Positions 61,321 to 64,000 of a DNA stretch of 64,000 bases are shown in pieces (position 1 is the stretch's first letter; every line of letters begins with the position of its first letter). The stretch spans positions 310,001-374,000 of the forward strand of contig JANBRJ010000003.1 in NCBI GenBank assembly GCA_027577595.1, in the 5' to 3' direction. Source of the DNA: Coemansia sp. RSA 487. Lineage: Eukaryota > Kickxellomycota > Kickxellomycetes > Kickxellales > Kickxellaceae. The notes under the pieces are model-generated. The model was not told where the DNA came from. It was given only the letters and a program-made list of their open reading frames with translations, and ran no database searches. Position numbers and translations under genes: made by a program.

Positions 61321-61905
61321 GGGTATCGAACAGCGGAAGGAGCTTATATTCGCCGACAAAAGCACATCCCAGCTCAGCCCTGGTCAGTCAAGAACTCCTG
61401 TAAAGCGATCTAAAAACAGTGAACTTGGTAGGCGTAGTGCGGTTGGTACCTTCGAACCAAGTAGTCGTTTGCTTAACGTATGAGGTGGCATCTTTTGCAG
61501 CGGGCACACTGTGTTGTTTTCAGAGAAAAGTCAGTGACTAGCGAGGTATTAAAGAAGCATATGCGCCTCAACTGGAAAGTTCAATGAAAGACAACAACCT
61601 CACAGCACTTGTAGAAGATAACACCTATACACATCCCAAACGCTTCTTGTAGATATCGCCAGCTGCAAGCTATTAAAAAACATGGCCGGCGAATTCTCCT
61701 GACCTCGACCCAGTTGAAAATTTGCAGAGAATTTTGAAACGCAGCTTCTTCAAGCAATTAAGATACCCAGCACGCAATGCCAAGGAAACTCTCATTCACA
61801 AGCTCTGGAATGACATTGAAAAGAAAGGCTAAACAGAATAAGCATTGGCTGCTACCCACTGTACTATCGCTCATACGGAAAGCCCACCAGTTGTTCTGTA
61901 GACGT
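61321..61905 (+). mobile_element. Decayed Tc1/mariner transposase
   Basis: A DNA-transposon relic between the septin and FYV7 genes. Segments of the DDE transposase catalytic domain are readable. First is EQRKELIFADKSTSQLSPG (the first catalytic Asp, as in FSDES, at 61355-61357). A segment equivalent to the second Asp, LVEDNTYTHPKR, has Asp at 61617. The third is TWPANSPDLDPVENLQRIL, with the catalytic Glu at 61716-61718; WPANSPDLNPIENLW is the family consensus. Then ETLIHKLWNDIEKKG follows near the end. Second Asp and Glu are 32 residues apart against 34 in Tc1 elements. Several frame changes and stops (at 61653 and 61677 in the catalytic frame) show it is dead. The N-terminal DNA-binding region and terminal inverted repeats were not found. 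Confidence 0.82.
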
Positions 61906-62329
61906 TGCTTTGAGCTTCCTATCGCTTTTTCTTGGTCTTTGGCTTTATGCAATAGCGTTTGCGCTGTTTCTCATCGCTTGCAATGGCACTGCTTGCTGTG
62001 TTTTCGCCGAACCACGATCAAAAACAACATTTGCAACGCTTACATACCAATCGACTGCTTTGGCCACTGCTGTGGGCCCAAACGTGGTTGATATATTGTG
62101 TATGCGAAAAAGCATTTGCTCACCCTTGTGTTAAAAGGGAAAAAGATTGGCTCACCACTGCTTTTCGGCTGGTGGCTGCGCTGGAGAAAAAAAAACCTTT
62201 TCTCAACAAAATTTTCTTTCCTTTCTTTGCTTCAATTTTATTTAAATTCAGACAAAAATATAGCTAAGGTTCCCTAATATTCTATTCTTGTACTTGTTTT
62301 TAACTTTTAAACGTAACTAAACGCACAGA
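61906..62329. promoter_or_regulatory. FYV7 upstream region
   Basis: About 420 bp of AT-rich sequence between the transposon relic and the FYV7 start, with a long A/T tract at 62189-62260. No further feature is recognised. Confidence 0.4.
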
Positions 62330-62950
62330 ATGGAGCGTCAAGAAGAGACAAGCAACCAGCGCCGCCGCGCACCAGTATCCATGCCACTGGACAAGCGGAT
62401 ACAGCGCAGTTACAAGGGAAAGCTGATCAAGCAGAGGATTGAGCGCACCAAGCATTCCAACATAAAAAGAAAGTACTTTAAGATGCTCAAGCATGATGGC
62501 GCCCAGCCCCATGGCACAAGGACCAAGGCACAGGCAGAGTCAGCAAACGAAGATGCCGGTGGCGAAAGCAGCAACGGTGACAACAGCGACCACGGCTCGA
62601 ATAGCAAACGCACCAATGGCTATTACGACGACAGCAGCAGCAACAACGAGCGCCCTTCGCCGAAGCGCAAACACAAAGCAGCCGCCTCTGATGCACGTAC
62701 AAGTAAACACAACCCACGGGCAAATCCGTTCAAGGAAGTTTTAAAGGAGAAGGAGCTGGTCCAGCAGAGACAAGCTGCAGAGCGCAAAGCGCGCGAAGAG
62801 GATCTTAGGCAGGCAAACAGACGACGTACAAAGTACCTGCACGATCGCAAGCAGCAGCGCAAGAAACTCAACGCGCGGACGTCACGTGGCCAGCCCATCA
62901 TGTCCAACCAGATCACCAGCCTTTTGACAAAAATCCGAAAGAGCACCTAG
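62330..62950 (+). CDS. FYV7: rRNA-processing protein FYV7-like
   Basis: 206 residues, strongly basic (Lys, Arg, Gln). The N-terminal block LDKRIQRSYKGKLIKQRIERTKHSNIKRKYFKML and the C-terminal block ARTSRGQPIMSNQITSLLTKIR flank a disordered, Asn/Ser/Asp-rich middle. The C-terminal RGQPxM..I..LL..I motif and the helical, Lys/Arg-rich region before it (EVLKEKELVQQRQAAERKAREE) match Fyv7 of fungi, a small factor for 18S rRNA processing. Animal CCDC59/TAP26 shares the same features. An alternative start at the Met in PVSMPLDKR would remove 17 residues. There is no intron. It converges with the LRR gene (71 bp). Confidence 0.75.
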   Translation: MERQEETSNQRRRAPVSMPLDKRIQRSYKGKLIKQRIERTKHSNIKRKYFKMLKHDGAQPHGTRTKAQAESANEDAGGESSNGDNSDHGSNSKRTNGYYDDSSSNNERPSPKRKHKAAASDARTSKHNPRANPFKEVLKEKELVQQRQAAERKAREEDLRQANRRRTKYLHDRKQQRKKLNARTSRGQPIMSNQITSLLTKIRKST

Positions 62951-63021
62951 CACTTCAAATCTTTCTGTTTCTCTGCCAGCACCCCAACCTAAACGTTTCT
63001 TCATTCTTTTTGTATTTAGCA

Positions 63022-64000
63022 TTAATGTATGTCGTCTTCAAAAACTTGCCATATGGTTTGTGCTGGACGATCTTGTCGTGAAAAAGCTGGTGCTTCCTTG
63101 TCCCGGGCGTGGTGTTTCTTCTTGCGCAAAATAGCGTCGGCTACTCTACGCCCAAGACCTTGTCGTGGCAGTATCTTCACAGGAAGAAGCCTGGTACTGC
63201 TACCAGAGCCTGGAGGGCCATTGTCTTCCGCCAGGACCAATTTTGTCAGTGCAAGTGCTAGCTGCTTTGCTTTGTAGTAGTCCCGCGCATGCTCTGGCAC
63301 ACGTGGGGCAAACATAGCTGCGATCCTGGACTTTTCATCGTACCAGTGCGCCTGGCACAGATTGTACTCGATAGGAAGCTCTATTTTATCCCGGCAGACG
63401 AAGGACCGGCGCTTGATTGCCGATGCTGCTGGGTACAGCCTGTGGCAGTAGTCGCAGGCAACAAAGCTGTTTAGACGCTGCTGCAAGTGCTCTGGGAGGC
63501 CAAACGGGTATCCAACATTGCTGACAATCATCTGGTGCAACACGGTATCCACAAGAGATGGAATGGCTGAGCGCTGAATATCACTGCAATCGTACGACGG
63601 TGGCGATTCCTTACTAATAAGAGGACATCCCTCGACTAGAAGCAGCTCTAGTCTGCCTCTGTTTGGCGCAGCAGATCCGCCGTGAATAAACATGCGTGCT
63701 GGAAGAACATCAATTTGATTATGCGAGAGATCGAGAAAGCGAAGCATTTGTAGCCTACATAGACAATCTGGGACGGACACAAACTTGTTGGCTGCGAGGT
63801 TAAGCACCTCCAGCTTATCGAGGTGACGTGCTGCGGACGGAAGATCTGTCAGGGAATTGTCCCCAACGTCCAATGTTTGCAGATTCTGCCAAAAGGCGAT
63901 GGCAGATGGGAGCATCTGGAGAGCGTTTTTAGAGAGATTGATATGCTGTAGCTGCCGTAAGAGCCCAATCTCGTCTGGAAGCTCCCTAAGGGCGTTGTTG
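63022..64000 (-). CDS. Leucine-rich-repeat protein with C-terminal cysteine cluster, partial
   Basis: The 3' part (about 325 codons) of a gene that runs off the right end; the ATG at 63915 is internal. From 64000 the frame reads NNALRELPDEIGLLRQLQHINLSKNALQMLPSAIAF..., at least four leucine-rich repeats of the LxxLxxLxLxxNxLxxLP type. After the repeats (about 63690) come VVEGCPL-type sequence, FVACDYCHRLYP, SFVCRDKIELPIEYNLCQAHW and a basic C-terminal end (RKKKHHARDK). The C-x2-C and later C...C spacing suggests a small metal-binding module. I do not recognise the family. LRR proteins of this type usually bind proteins. Confidence 0.7.
   Translation of the reverse strand, partial: NNALRELPDEIGLLRQLQHINLSKNALQMLPSAIAFWQNLQTLDVGDNSLTDLPSAARHLDKLEVLNLAANKFVSVPDCLCRLQMLRFLDLSHNQIDVLPARMFIHGGSAAPNRGRLELLLVEGCPLISKESPPSYDCSDIQRSAIPSLVDTVLHQMIVSNVGYPFGLPEHLQQRLNSFVACDYCHRLYPAASAIKRRSFVCRDKIELPIEYNLCQAHWYDEKSRIAAMFAPRVPEHARDYYKAKQLALALTKLVLAEDNGPPGSGSSTRLLPVKILPRQGLGRRVADAILRKKKHHARDKEAPAFSRQDRPAQTIWQVFEDDIH

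Noticed and set aside
61441-61460. GGTTGGTACCTTCGAACC, which looks like part of a tRNA T-loop
   Set aside because: The reverse strand gives TGGTTCGAAGG, but the B-box does not end in C and no cloverleaf could be built around it.
1-64000. CRISPR arrays, bacterial operons or LTR retroelements
   Set aside because: No regularly spaced direct repeats, no prokaryotic gene layout and no LTR, reverse transcriptase or integrase motifs were seen.

Overview
This window looks like a compact fungal chromosome segment. The evidence is a set of fungal-type orthologues (SAC1, EXO70, SEC10, TIP20/RINT1, PRP4 kinase, Sec14-like, NOP53, ARO7, SYG1/XPR1, SLX1, KGD1, beta-tubulin, RPL30, SMT3, CDC12-type septin, FYV7), short GT-AG introns and a mean spacing of roughly one gene per 2.2 kb. 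A TRAP1-type mitochondrial Hsp90, a CCDC77-like coiled coil, a HAUS2-like augmin subunit and a LEDGF-like PWWP protein point away from the model yeasts and towards an early-diverging, zygomycete-grade fungus. Kickxellomycotina is my best guess, from overall impression only.

Layout. 0-6 kb: the end of a small Tic20/DUF4870-like membrane protein, a secreted LPMO-like protein on the minus strand, then the SAC1 phosphoinositide phosphatase. 6-13.3 kb: EXO70, a CCDC77-like coiled coil (minus), RINT1/TIP20, a HAUS2-like protein (minus). 13.3-25 kb: PRP4 kinase, Sec14-like (minus), ZCCHC9-like (minus), NOP53 (minus), chorismate mutase, TRAP1 (minus). 25-34 kb: SYG1/XPR1, SLX1 (minus), KGD1, PI31-tail protein (minus). 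34-39 kb: a probable decayed USP deubiquitinase fragment and SEC10. 39-48.3 kb: beta-tubulin, a BRD7/9-like bromodomain protein, an FGD-like RhoGEF (minus). 49-64 kb: RPL30 (minus), LEDGF-like PWWP protein, SUMO, arginyl-tRNA synthetase (minus), a histidine phosphatase, a CDC12-like septin, a decayed Tc1/mariner transposase, FYV7, and the start of a leucine-rich-repeat gene on the minus strand running off the window.

These are housekeeping genes, not a cluster for one pathway. Three themes recur: vesicle tethering and phosphoinositides (SAC1, EXO70, SEC10, RINT1, Sec14-like, RhoGEF, septin), microtubules and spindle (beta-tubulin, HAUS2-like, CCDC77-like), and ribosome biogenesis (NOP53, ZCCHC9, FYV7, RPL30). 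Genes are mostly arranged as tight convergent pairs (about 70-260 bp between stops) separated by wider divergent or tandem promoter regions. Introns are few, lie mainly at the 5' ends of genes, and mostly end in TGTAG.

I found no tRNA, rRNA, CRISPR array, LTR element or intact mobile element. I did not find a clearly new multi-gene system; the most notable items are individual genes and residues listed in the findings.
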